Below are positions 47,461 through 59,654 of a stretch of 64,000 nt of DNA, piece after piece. The translations under genes were made by a program, and so were the position numbers. Within the stretch, counting starts at the first letter, position 1; every line of letters starts with the position of its first letter. This DNA is from Nepenthes gracilis (lineage: Eukaryota > Streptophyta > Magnoliopsida > Caryophyllales > Nepenthaceae). The DNA lies in NCBI GenBank assembly GCA_033239525.1, contig BSYO01000003.1:1172001-1236000 (forward strand), written 5' to 3'. The notes below the pieces were generated by a model. It made no database searches and was not told the DNA's origin. It was given only the letters and a program-made list of their open reading frames with translations.

Positions 47461-50400
47461 CCGAGTGAAGTTAGTTAGACCGGCAATGTCACAACAAGCT
47501 TCTAGCTTCCCCTTTGGCAAAATCTTGGTCAACATGTCTGACCCATTTTCTTTAGAACGTACATTTCCAATTGATAGCTGCCCATCATCAAAAACATCTC
47601 TCACCCAATGATATCGCATGTCAATATGTTTTGACCGAGAATGGAATGAGGACTTTTTACACAGGTGAATGGCACTTTGATTATCACAAAGGACCGCGTA
47701 CGTCTCATGCCTTAGACCCAGCTCTTGGACAAACCACTTCATCCAAAGCATCTCTTTGCAGGCCTTGGTCCCTGCAATGAACTCGCTCCCGTCGTGGAGA
47801 GCGACGCACTTCTCGTAACTTGTTTGCCGGGAGACCGCCCCTCCCATAAAATTTCACCAAGTATCCGGACGTTGATTTCCGAGAATCAACGTCCCCTGTC
47901 ATATCTGCGTCCGTGTACGCAATCAACTGAGGCTTTTCATCCCCAAACTGCAAACCCGTCTTGGAGGTCCCGCGTAGATATCTGAAAATCCATTTCACCG
48001 CTGACCAATGCTCCATACCTGGGTTTGAGAGGAATCTGCTCACAAGGCCAACCGCATGAGCAATGTCCGGCCGCGTACAAATGGCCGCGTACATAAGGCT
48101 GCCAACGGCCGAGGAGTAAGGAACCTTACTCATACGCGCCTTCTCAGTGTCCGAGGACGGACACTGCTGCTTACTCAGCCTGAAATGGTTGGCCAATGGG
48201 GTGCTGACAGGCTTGGATCTTTCCATGCTGAATCTTTGAAGCACCTTTTCAATATATCCTTCCTGGGACAGCCAAAGCTTCTTGCCCACTCGGTCGCGAA
48301 AAATTCTGATCCCCAGAATCTGTTTTGCCGATCCGAGGTCTTTCATGGCGAAAGACTGTCCGAGTTGCTTCTTCAGCTCCTTGATCCAAGCACTATTCTC
48401 GTCCGGCCACCAAAGATGTCATCCACATAAAGGAGAAGGATGACAAAATCGTTTTCCGAGAACTTCTGCACAAAGACATAGTGGTCCGAAGAAGTCTTAT
48501 GGTACCCTTGTCCAACCATAACAGACTCAAATTTTCGATACCCCTATCTCGGAGCTTGTTTCAGCCCATACAAGCTCTTCTTCAAACGACAAACCAGTCC
48601 CTCCTTTCCTTTAACTTCAAAACCATCTGGTTGCTCCATGTAGATCTCTTCCTCTAGATCTCCATGGAAAAAGTCTGTCCAGGACATCCGGTTGCTCAAT
48701 CTCGAGGTCCAGCCTGCTTTGCCCGATCCAAGCACTACACGGACCGAGGACATCTTTACAACGGGCGCAAAGATCTCATCAAAGTCAACACTCTTTCGTT
48801 GAACAAATCCCTTGACCACAAGTCTTGCCTTGTGTCTTGGGGCGCTCGGGTCCTCGGTCGCCTTCAGCCTGAAGACCCATTTGTTCTTCAGGGCCTTCTT
48901 CCCCTTAGGCAGCTTGGCTAGCTCAAAGGTATGGTTCTCGTGAAGTGAGGCCATTTCCTCTTTCATGGCCTCAAACCATTTATCCTTCTGGGAGCTCCTC
49001 ATAGCCTCGTCAAAATCCTCTGGTTCTCCAGCATCAGTGAGGAGGACATACTCACTGGCTGGAAGGCGAACGGACGGACGTCTCGGCCTGGACGACCGTC
49101 TCACAAGTGCCTCCTCATCCACTTGAGGCACCAAATCTTCAACCTGATCCTGAGGCGCTGGAATCGCCCGATCCCGGTTGGCAACAACTCTTGGTCCGCT
49201 GGCCTCGGACGTAAGACGTTCAGGTTGGACATTGTCACTCTTGTCCGCCTAGGAAGTGTTGGGTGGAGACTTCAGCTCTTTCCCAAAGTCCTCTATGGTC
49301 TCGTCCTCAACGAAGACCACATCTCGGGACCGTACTAGCCTTTTCTCCTTTGGGTCATACAATCTGAACCCAAACTCATCCTCACCATAGCTCAGAAAGA
49401 CGCATTGCATGGTCTTTGGCTCAAGCTTGGATCTCTCATCTCTCGGGACATGAACAAAGGCTCTGACCAAAAGTCCCGAGATGGTTATAAGTCAAGTTCC
49501 CTTTAGGTCCAAACCGCTCTGGAACTTCCCCATCCAGAGGCTTACAAGGCGACGGTTGATCACGTGGCGGCCGTTTTCAAGGCCTCGCCCAAAAGGTTCC
49601 TAAGCCTCGGCCTCGGGACAACATGCACGACCCTTTCCATCGTGGTGCGATTCATCCTCTCGGCCACGCCATTTAACCGTGGCGTCTTTGGTGGAGTCTT
49701 CTGATGTTTGATGCCGAGCGTCTTGCAATAGGTATCAAACGTTCCAATGAACTCACCGCCGTTATCACTCCGCACAGCCTTTAACCTCTTCCCGGTCTCT
49801 CGTTCAACGAGCGCATGGAACTGCTCAAAGGTTCCCGCAACCTGGTCCTTGGTTTTCAACGGGAACACCCACAGATTCCTAAAACAATCATCAATGAAGG
49901 TCACAAAGTATTGAGCACCTCCAAATGACTTCTCCGGTAGAGGCCCACACACGTCTGTGTGGACGAGTTCCAAGACCTCGGACTTCCTAGAAGGTGTGTC
50001 TCCTGAGAAGGAGACCCTTCGTTGCTTCCCCGTCATGCAGTGAGGCCGAGTCCTCGGCATTTCTCCATCCATCTCTGGAATGAGACCCTTTTTCGCTGAG
50101 ATGACTCATGTCACGCACACTCATGTGTCCGAGTCTTTTTATACCATAGGTCCGAGGACTCCACGCCCCGTAGCATTCACCTCTGCTACCTCGGCACAGG
50201 CGTTCATCGTGTAAAGGCTCGACGCCTTTACCCCTCGGGCAACCACCATTGAGCTCTTCTTTAGCTTGAAACCGGCCACAAAAGACGCTGCGCAGTAGCC
50301 TTCATCGTCGAGCCGTCCTTTGACAAAGAATATTTATGCGAATATTTGGGACGTGTCGACGTCCCTTAAAACCAGTAGGGCACCGGTGTTGGTTAACAAG

Positions 50401-50640
50401 GAAATGTCCCCTCGTCCAACAATCTTGGACGTCTCAAGTTGCCCATCTTGATACTCAGAGGGCGCAGGGAGTATAAGTGGAGAAGCTTGACTCTCTCCGG
50501 GGAGTGACGTGGAGAAGCGCGAGAATCCACCACCCGGTCGAGGCTTACTCGGCCACGCCACTCGAGTCTTGGACTCATGAAGCCAAGAGGAGGTCACCAC
50601 TGCGTGACAACGAGACCGAGGACTCTTCCTCGCCGCGTCT
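47455..50640 (-). pseudogene. copia pol polyprotein (PR-INT-RT-RNaseH), broken
   Basis: Read in several frames on the minus strand. Protease: VVDSRAS near 50535, Arg in place of Gly of the DSGA-type active site. Pre-integrase HMSVRDMSHLSEKG (~50110). Integrase core (50072-49560) with HTDVCGPL, SDNGGEF and GVAERMNRT supplying the D,D,E triad. Post-integrase piece 49470-49249 (VHVPRDERSKLEP, GFRLYDPKEK). RT (49134-48544) with WVFRLK and [12 protein letters not shown], a frame-disrupting change around VVLGSGKAG, a stop replacing QW after KQAPR (~48545), and YVDD near 48430. RNase H (48346-47455) with YTDADMTGD, DNQSAIHL and SKHIDMRYH, frameshifted near 47850. It normally makes the enzymes for reverse transcription and integration; this copy cannot. 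Confidence 0.9.
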
Positions 50641-50674
50641 CTTTGTGCCCCTATCTCCTCCAGCGTTCTCACGC

Positions 50675-51414
50675 TTTCATTTGTAACAAAATTTCTTGAT
50701 GTGGCCCTTTTTGCCACAATGATGGCACTCCATATCCTGGTACCGAGAACGTGACTTACTCCGCCCTTTGTCTTCAGACCTCAGGCCACGTCCTCGGCCT
50801 CTTCCCCTTGATTCAGTGACAAGGACCTCGGACTGCTGAGAGGTCGTCGTTCCTTGAGAACGCCACCGCACCTCCTCGTTCAGCACAGCTCCTTTGACCA
50901 TCTCCAAGCTCACCACGCTGTTTGGAGCTGTATTGGTAATGGTGATCCTCATGGTCTCCCAAGAGTCCGGGAGGGTTGCTAAGAGCCAGAGTCCGAGCAC
51001 CTCATCCTCGAACTTAATACCCATGCCGGTCAGTAGGTCCACACTGACCACGAAATTCATTCGGATGGTCTGCAGAGATGATGATCCTTGTAACGGATAT
51101 GCACCTCCTCATCAAGTGATAAATTTTGTTATTCCCGACTTCGAGGCGAAAAGCTTCTCCAGCTTTTCCCAAAGCGTGTTGGCATTCGTTTCTCTCCGAA
51201 TGTGGTTGTGCACGTTGTCATCAACGAACTGTCGTATAAGACCGCACACTTACTTGTGTTCCAGCGCCCATGCCTCGTCCTTTTTTCCCGCCGGCTTTTC
51301 TGTGGCAAAAACCGGGTTGTGCATGGACTTCACATACAGCAAGTTAGACATCTTGCTTTGCCAACTGTCATAGTTGGACCCATTCAAGCAAGACATTTTG
51401 CTCCCGTACTCCAT
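50675..51414 (-). pseudogene. copia gag, broken
   Basis: Starts MEYGSKMSCLNGSNYDSWQ at 51414 on the minus strand, the usual gag opening with a W-containing N-terminal motif, and continues to EHK-stop-VCGLIRQFVDD, where TAA replaces what is usually CAA. A frameshift lies near 51120. The downstream frame (51060-50677) runs through an Arg/Gly-rich RGRGRGRGLRSEDKGRSKSR stretch to the zinc knuckle CHHCGKKGHIKKFC, with all four CCHC ligands intact. Gag would form the virus-like particle. The start lies only ~45 bp from the truncated LTR, where a 5' leader with PBS should have been. Confidence 0.85.
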
Positions 51415-51457
51415 CGCAGCCAGCAACAAGACAAAGAACCAAAATCCCCTTTGCTCC

Positions 51458-51743
51458 CGTGTTAGAAGGCAGGCCTGTCCTTGGGAAGTTGCAGCCGCGG
51501 CAACATCCAATCAGAGTGGGTGACCAACCCACCTGTAAAAACGGCCACATGCAGGCCTACGCTGATAGAATCAGCGCCTACGATTCTAGATTCTTCGTCC
51601 TCGTCCTCAGCAACCGCTCGGACATGACGCCAGAAGAAGTCCTCGTCTACAAGTCCTCTCGGATATAACGCTTCAACACAAGTCCTCGTCCATTCTTCTA
51701 ATGGAGTCTGCGGATATCATGCCACTCAGGAGTGACCCCAACA
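51458..51743 (-). repeat. 5' LTR of the copia element, truncated to part of U3
   Basis: 286 bp matching 47160-47445 of the other LTR, ending at the target duplication. The remaining 477 bp (TATA box, R, U5) and the PBS are missing, so the deletion joins U3 to the gag leader. Confidence 0.9.
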
Positions 51744-52438
51744 TAACGGTCATAAGCATTTACCAAAAAAAGAAAAAAAAAGGTAACGGTCACAATTAAC
51801 ATAAATATATTGTTTGAAATATATAATTATTAACATTACCAAGTCTTCTCATAATAAAAGCCCTGTAGTGTTGTTATTTCGGATTGTCAGGATCATACGA
51901 ATATAAGACAGAATAATTTTGTTTCGGCCAAGCACAGCACGTTGCCCACTTGTGTTGAGTCGGGCCGAGCGGCACTGGTTTAGGCACAACTGCAAGAGAC
52001 AAAATTAAAAAATAGATAAAAAATAAAATTATATAAAATTTTTTTTTAAAAAAAATTTATATTTGATTTATTTTATTAAATATTTTTAATTCTATAATTT
52101 ATAAAAGTAAAAAAATTATATCTAAAAATTTATTTATTTTTAAACTTTGCTTATATTTTCACATATATTGCTACCATCGTTTTCGAAGTTATCACCCTCA
52201 CAGGAATTCAAAATGATCAGATTTCTAACACGATCTTTTTTATCTAACTAATCATTACAAAAGATACACATTTTTATATTTTTGATATCATTCTACTTTT
52301 TTTTTTGTCAACTAATTAAACTCCAATGATAAATATTGATTTTAATTACATAATACTTATTAGTAGGGTTAAGAAATCTCGTATTATTAATATAAGTACA
52401 AAAAAGGTATACTCATTAACCTTTTACTATTTTAGAAT

Positions 52439-53744
52439 TAATGGGTACACCAGTAATGGGTTGGCTTTAAAGAAATGTCAACAATGTGTTCGGGAACGCC
52501 AAGTCAACATTTTTGGCCGATAAGAAAAGATGGCCCAGGGTGGAGTTTCAAAGACGGGTCAGCGTTGGCGTTGGCCGCCTCATGCGCCAACTTACTTTAA
52601 ACTGGCCAACTCAATATCACCAACTTGACTGGGCCTTTAGAGGCTTTACACATTGCGGTGATGGGCATGTTCCATTCGGCCCACAACCCATTAGTTGATC
52701 GCCGGCCGCTCTCCCTTGTTCTCCACGAGGGCGGCTAACACTTCCGACGGTCAACTCAGTTTGGCCGTTCATGCCCCATACATTGGGCCCAAAAGGGCTC
52801 TTCTATAATAATGGGCCTGGCTCACTCAGGCCCAAAGCCCATCTGGAGGCTAACGACGGACACCTTTCATAAGGGCGGCCAAAACGCACGCAGACGGTCA
52901 ACCTGAGCGTTGACCGTCTGCGCTTTGCACGTTGGGCCCCATGAAGCCTTTCAACAGTAACGGGCCTGACCCATTTAGGCCCACCATTCATAAAAATGCC
53001 AACCACGATCCTTCAAGGATATTCCACGATCTCAAAAGGAATATCAGCAAGATTGGCGCCCTTCAAATAAGGAAGGCGCCAGATCTTCCCAACTCCTTGC
53101 CAGCCAAGGAACCCCAACGGTAACATGCTGGGAAGGAAAGAAATCAACTTGGAAAGTGGTTGGCCGCCTCAGAAGGAAACAATCCTCCACAATTGCGCAA
53201 CAAGTATCAGCCTCCAAGAGGAAGGCCAGCAGCAGATCACAGGGACGATCATTCCTTCCAAAGGAGGAAGATCGCCATCTTTGCCATAAAAGAAGCCCTG
53301 GGATTCACCATCCAGGCACGCTTTCATTGATGCTCTCATTCAGGCTCTCATTCGGACAAAAAAATGCTAAGTGCTCTGAGAAATAAGCTCTCTACAGCTA
53401 AAAACTCTAAAAGACAACCATACTCCAAGGCAACGGACGGGTCTCTCCAGCCGTTCTCTGCCTTCCCACCATCCAGATACGAGAAAGGCCTGGCGCCTCT
53501 CTGACATATGGGGCAAGACACTCTCTTCCCCGCTCCCATTGATTTCTCTTCTTTCAGTTCCTTCCATTGAAGGTTGTTTTACTGACTTGAGCGTCGGAGT
53601 GTTTTCGGTGAGATTACATCCCGCCGTTAACGCTGACCTCTTGTTCGTTTTAGTGGTGTGCAGGATTCGTACTCGTGAACGGAGCCGGTTTAAACCATCC
53701 AGGAGAATCCAAATCTGTTCGAAGTCGGATCCATGTGCGCATCA
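52439..53744 (+). mobile_element. solo LTR, probably Ty3/gypsy Tat-like
   Basis: 1306 bp inserted between AGAAT (52434-52438) and AGAAT (53745-53749); unit A has the uninterrupted AGAATCTTGAATTTTG at 4176. Ends TAATG...CATCA fit an original TGATG...CATCA with one G-to-A change. Near the 3' end is TGACTTGAGCGTCGGAGTGT, a phrase common in the U5 of plant gypsy LTRs, followed by GTGTGCAG. A TATA-like CATAAAAGAAGCCC lies at ~53285. No internal region remains. The lineage is inferred from the motif only. Confidence 0.8.
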
Positions 53745-53939
53745 AGAATCTTGAATTTTGTTCGGCTATTTGTGAAGTTGGAAATGTGCTTGAAATGTAA
53801 ATAGTAAAAAATACCAGCCAATATTATATTTTTATTAATCGATTAAATTTTATTTTGAGTTTGCACCAAAAAGATAAATCTTATCTACCTAGAAGTCCTG
53901 GACCACCTTTGCTATTACTACACATTTTTGCTACTGGAG

Positions 53940-54870
53940 TGAACATTTTTTGTAAGATGTGAACCCTAAAATTTGCTTAATGATATTAAATTTAAGTAAA
54001 TTGATAAATTATCGGTATAATTTATGGGTTCAGGTTAAAAAATTTAATCTTTGATCAAAGTGGTTTAGATTTGAGTAACATTTTGAAGTACATTTGATAT
54101 AAGTATATTTTATATAGAATTATTGTACCTGAAATGCACTTATTGGGGCTCTTGTGTAGGCTTAAAGAAGTCCATGTATATGATTCAGGATTGACAGATA
54201 CATATGTACTAGTCTATTATATAAGTACATTTTGGATCGATTCATTTTTCGGCAAATTTTGATAGAAGAGAGACAAAGACAAGAGAAAACTGGATAGAAG
54301 AATAGGAAGAAAAAAATAAGAAAGTGAATCCAAATTAATTTTAAGAGAATTCAATCAACTTTTTAATAAATTAAAGCTAAGACAAGTTCATCTAATATAA
54401 AGTACAAATATTAAAAATTTATTCCACTGATATAAAAATTAAATAAATTGATGTTATTTTGAGATTAATTGTGAATTCTGATACCAAATTGAGTTAAGTT
54501 TGAGTAACGCCTAACGTGTAACTAACCTATGTATAAATGTGTTTTAGACAAAATAGTTGTACCTGAAGTGTACTTATACGACACTCTTGTGTGTTTAAAT
54601 CAGAATATCAATGCCTGATACACGCCCGTGTAAGTGCTCTTGCAAAATACAGATTTTTCCTTTGTGTATAAATTGTGCTTGACTGTTGTATGTGCATCAA
54701 TTTATTATAAATAAGTCTTCTGGTCAATTTAAGCATTTTTTATTGAGTTTTGAGAGAAGAGAGAGAAAAGGAATGAAAAAAGATAGAGAAGAATAGAGAG
54801 AAGGAAGGAGATGGTGAATTTGAAGAGAATTCAACCTAATTTTAAATAAATTCAAGTGAAGATAAATGTC
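53940..54870 (+). repeat. cassette pair of the ~460-bp family (unit D)
   Basis: Near-identical to 4380-5320 of unit A, with short indels (for example loss of ~8 bp at the AAGTACATTTGATATAAG line). It confirms that the pair predates the A/D duplication. Confidence 0.65.
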
Positions 54871-56110
54871 TTTAAATCTTTTTCTTTATTGTTAATACTT
54901 ATAAAAATACACGAACAATTCTTGTTAAAATACTCATATATGTAATATTTTATACTCTATGTGATTTTACTTTGTATGCATATTAATTCATTTTCATTTC
55001 ATAAAATTTTAGAAAGCTCATTTCTAAAATTTATAGAAATCATATTTAAATTTTAAAATTTTAGTATAAATATTTTTAGAGGTCATCAAATTTCATATTT
55101 ATGTTTCTACACGTCATCAACATCAACACATTTATCCCTGCATGTATTTTTTTTATAAAAAATTTGATAAAAATTTTACTTTGATTTTAATGAGTAATTA
55201 CTTTATCTAGCTTGAGAATATATATATATTTTTGCATTTTATATAGTATTTTTAATTGTGACTAAATAATAATCATTATATAGAATAATGAAATATATTT
55301 AAATATATATTAATATATTATTTGTAAATAAAAAATGAACTAAACTTCCATGGGTCAGAAGGTCACAATTGACCATAATTATAGAAAATAATATATATTT
55401 AGTTTAGGCAAAGACCGTGAATAGTAGCATATATAATATATAATTATTACCACTACCAAATTTTCTCAACATAATGTATCAATTTCTAATGGATAGTCAA
55501 TTGGAACGGACGATTCAAATTTTAGAGGGTATACTAAAAATTTTAATTTCAAAAATAAAAAAAATTGGGATGATTATTTATTGCTATCTGAGTTTGGCGA
55601 CAACAACTGTTATCAGACATACATTGGTATACCTTATTTCGAAGTATTTTATAAAAGAAAATATCAATTTTTAATTCTTTAGGAAGAAAATAGAGATAGG
55701 AGACTTTTAAACTAGAGGTAAGTGGGTTAAATAGTATCGTTTGATCTCAATTATAGAAGCTAATATTTAATTAGCCCGCCTACAGGTCGTGAATAGTGGT
55801 ATCTAGCATTTGATTTTATAAAAATAGTTATAATTTAAATTTTGATATTTTACTTTTATTAGTAAGGTTATCATCGATCTTTAGATCTTGTATGTTTGAA
55901 AAATTTTTACATTTTGTAAGTTTTTATAAGTTTAAACAGTTTTAGCATGCCCTATGTTCATATATTTAATATGCGATTTTTCGTGTGTTTTATCGCAAGT
56001 TCGATATTATCAACATTTCGATATTTAATCAAAGATATCATTCTTTGCATGTTTATTCTCCATATCCTATTACCATTATAGGATAATATTATTACAGATT
56101 TTATGGATAA

Positions 56111-59020
56111 TGTTGTATGAACCTAAATACTTCGGACTAAAAATTTAAAACCAAATAATATAAATTTCACATTTCACTATTTCATTTACTTACAATTTTT
56201 ACATCATGATAAACAACAAAAATAAAAATACATAAATCTATACAATCTAAATTATCATCATGCTGCAGGAACACAAGCTTTCAGGCTAAATGCCAAACAT
56301 CTGGCCAAGAAAAAAATACAAATGTGGTAAAAGCGTAGTGATATAATCAAAAATGCTAACATCAATAAAGATCTCGGATACCATCTACCAAGGTCTCAAC
56401 ATACGGCCCCAACTATATTGGCCCAATCAAATGGCGTCGTAAATACACACACAAAATAGGTCCCACAAGACCGAACATCCAAAAATAATAAGAGTGCCAA
56501 TAACAATGGAAATCACGGAATGCGACACACGATTGGGGATTTCCCGCCCATGTGGCGAGCATTAAGCATACTCACGATAACAATCAACATGGATTCCACG
56601 CAATGATACTACCAACACAACAAATGAGGTACTCACAATCATAGAATATCTCGAAATCACCTTAGGATCTTATTCCTTGTTTTGTGATCCAAAGCTGCGT
56701 ATATCCCCGACATTTGGGTACTTGCAGGCTACCCGATGCTCATGAAGTTTGACTCACCACCAAATCCATGGTTCATGAGACTACGACCCACAAGTATAGA
56801 CGTCTCACGAGCATGCTCATCATCATGCTCCTCACCAAACCCAAAGATCTCCAGCATCTCCACACCCACGCACGATGATCGCAGGCCATAAGTATCCCGC
56901 CACTCTAGGCAACGTACCTCAATCCACTGGGCATGAAAAATATCGGATAAGTGTAAATGGCATTAAAGTACCAGCCTCCCATTCACTGAGATCTTTAATG
57001 TTTTACACCTTCTCTCAACTCCTCGACTAACAAAACAAACAACAAATACACATACCGCAGTATAACGCAAAGAAAAGCGCTTTGCAACATCAAAAACGAG
57101 CGTCGTTCACAGACCGTCTTCACACAATCAAATCCATACAAAGAAATGTATCTCGGGTTATCCAAATGAAATACAATGATCGAGATATGATCATTTCAAC
57201 CACTTACTATTTTTATTTCGGATACGCTTTCTGTTAAGGCCAACAATATTTTTATTTTAATTTCCCATTTCCAATTAATTGTTACCAGATCCAGACAAAT
57301 TAATTGACAATTATTTATTTCTTCGTCAAATCAATACTATTCCGAACACAGGCCAATACACATTTACACAAGCAATATACACAAGCTGTAATTATTCTCT
57401 ATTCTCTTGACAATCTCTAATTTCATACATACACTTATAACCACTCATCAATATAAATACAGCACTACATAAATATATATATATATATATATACCCATAA
57501 ATATACACATATATATACACATATACACAAGCTCATATGCCAACACACCACACACACCAACAACTCACCCACGGCCCAACTCCTGGCCCACTAAAACACA
57601 CACACACACACACGCACACACACAGAGCTAAGCCCACGGCCCAGCTTCTGTTGAACGCAGCTCATGCTGCCCTCCATCCACACACTCAACCAGAACCCAG
57701 CCCATGGCCCAATTTCACGCACGCACTCCTCAGCCCTTCACACACGCACGCACACCCTTTACGAAGCTGCCTCTGCTGCACACACGCACTCAGCTCACGC
57801 AGCTGTTTCTGCTGCTGCACTTCTCCACAGACACGCACACACACAGAGCTCACACAGATCACACACACACGCAACCGCAATCGGCTGCTCACATACACCA
57901 CAACGCACGCACAGCAGCAGTTTCGGCTTCTCCACTTCACCCACACACACAGCAGCTTTGCTGCTTCAACGCACGCATACATAACACAATACACACTGCT
58001 TCCCACACACATACACACAATTTCAGCCGTTCACTCATACAGAGCACGGCCAACACCCCAACTATTATCAACCCATCACCCACCAAAACTCGGCCGAAAA
58101 CAGAGCACGAAGCCGCTGTTTTCTCACCCGATTTTTTTGAACCGGCCACAAACAGATTAACCTCTGCTCCCTCATCAGTTTCTCAACGAACACACACACC
58201 ATCCAATTTACACATCATAAATGGTGGAATTAGAGGGAGAGAGAGAGAGAGACAGATTCGAATTAAGCTTCGGAACACACAGCCAACAATACCAACGAAG
58301 AAGGAAAGATTTATAAGGAATCAGCTTCAAATTTGAGTAGAATGACAATAGAGGAAATTCACTTGCAATTAGAGAAGGAATGACAGTAGACGGGATTCAC
58401 TTGCAAACAGAGGAGAAATGACCGTAGAGGAACACTTGCCTGATTTTACGGTTCCAGAACACGGCTTGGGTTCGGCTTCACCACGGTTCCGATTTCGGCT
58501 TCAAATTTTGGAGTCGATTTCAGCAGCACGACGACACAGCATCGACGAAATCGGCAACGGCGACGGAAGCAAACACCTCAAGGATGAACCACACCACTCA
58601 TTTCTCCCACTCAGCCGATTTCTCTCTTCTTTCACTCGGCAGCACACACCCACAGAAGGAGGATATAAATAGAACCATGGGATGAAACGGTGAGGGGGCA
58701 AAGGGAATCAGGCGTTAGGCCTATGTGGCAATATTCGAACGGAACAGCCATGCTGGAGGCCGTTGCGAGCGCGAGAGAAAGAGAGAGATTCTGGAAATGG
58801 AGGATGAAGAAGACGAAACAGAAGGGTGAGGTGGAATGAATTTCGTTTTCCTTTTTGGTTTTATTAGCAATATATTATTATTATTATTATTATCAATTAA
58901 CACGTAATATACAAACAAATATATTTGTTTGTACTCCATATTATTTTTATAAATATGTTAAATATAAATTTTATCCAATTTAACTTAAGATCCTTCGATA
59001 AAAATATCTCGAACATTACA
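56111..59020 (-). mobile_element. long solo LTR, Tekay-like Ty3/gypsy
   Basis: 2910 bp that split the backbone at GGATAA|TATTATTAG (uninterrupted at 6561 in unit A). On the minus strand it begins TGTAATGTTCGAGATAT and ends GTTCATACAACA, with TG...CA ends. A TATA-like site lies at ~58660-58670, then a long GC-richer leader, and purine/AT-rich sequence towards the end. The length and TGTAATGTTCGAG start resemble Tekay/Del chromovirus LTRs. The flanking 5-mers do not match cleanly (GATAA and AATAT), so a target duplication is unproven. No gag-pol is present. Confidence 0.65.
57594..58010. repeat. (CA)n microsatellite and CA-rich tract within the Tekay-like LTR
   Basis: A pure CA run at ~57594-57624, then ~400 bp enriched in CACACA/CACGCA. 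It gives long His/Thr-rich open frames on + (57537-58160) that have no domain and are explained by composition. Confidence 0.85.
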
Positions 59021-59654
59021 AATATTATTAGTGCTTGAAATATATATAATCACTAATTTTTCATTATTAAAAGTCAATTTTTTATAATTATATTTTCTAT
59101 AGCTAATTTCATTTATTGGTAAGTTTTGATTTTAAACAGACTAACTAGTAGGGCGGTTTTCTTCTTAACTTTTTACATTTTAGAAGAAGGTTTTTCAGTG
59201 AATACTAGCACAATTATTTTACTGACTTTATTATTTTTTTTAATTTTATATGAAAAATAGTAAGTTAAATGATGAGAAATTTAGTTTACGTGTGAATATC
59301 CTGAAGATGAGAAATTTAGTATACTTTATTCTGTAAGGTGATGTATTAGTTTAATTTCTATTTGGTCCTAATTTTCATCATTTCTCTAAAACACCAGAGC
59401 ATTCACCACAAAGACAAATATAATTTACAACAATTAATAAGTTATATTTAATATTGAGCTTACATATATTATTAGAACGATATAAACATATTTAGGCTAT
59501 GAAAGTAATTCAAAAAACTTTATAAGTTCATATAACAGATGCATTCACCATGTAGTATAGGGTTGTAGGATGCATATATTTAATATACCAAAATCAACAA
59601 TTAAAAAAGTTACATACATTCAGAATCGTTTTTAAAAAAAAAAAGCATCCATAA

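Larger units (their letters stand above)
46683..51743 (-). mobile_element. Ty1/copia retrotransposon, decayed, 5061 bp
   Basis: Bounded by TAACG at 46678-46682 and 51744-51748, a perfect 5-bp target duplication. The empty counterpart with one TAACG is at 3485-3489 in unit A. On the minus strand the order is truncated 5' LTR, gag with zinc knuckle, protease, integrase, reverse transcriptase, RNase H, PPT, full 3' LTR. The integrase-before-RT order defines Ty1/copia; the post-integrase and RNase H motifs look Tork/Tnt1-like, a tentative lineage call. The 5' LTR has lost R, U5 and the PBS, and every ORF is broken, so it cannot move by itself. Confidence 0.92.

Noticed and set aside
57537..58336. 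Long + strand frames (207 and 210 aa) rich in His and Thr
   Set aside because: Produced by the CA-rich tract inside the Tekay-like LTR; three overlapping frames are open on both strands and none shows a domain.
56106..59025. 5-bp target duplication for the Tekay-like LTR
   Set aside because: The flanks GATAA and AATAT do not match; AT-rich ambiguity prevents a firm call, so it is not reported as a duplication.
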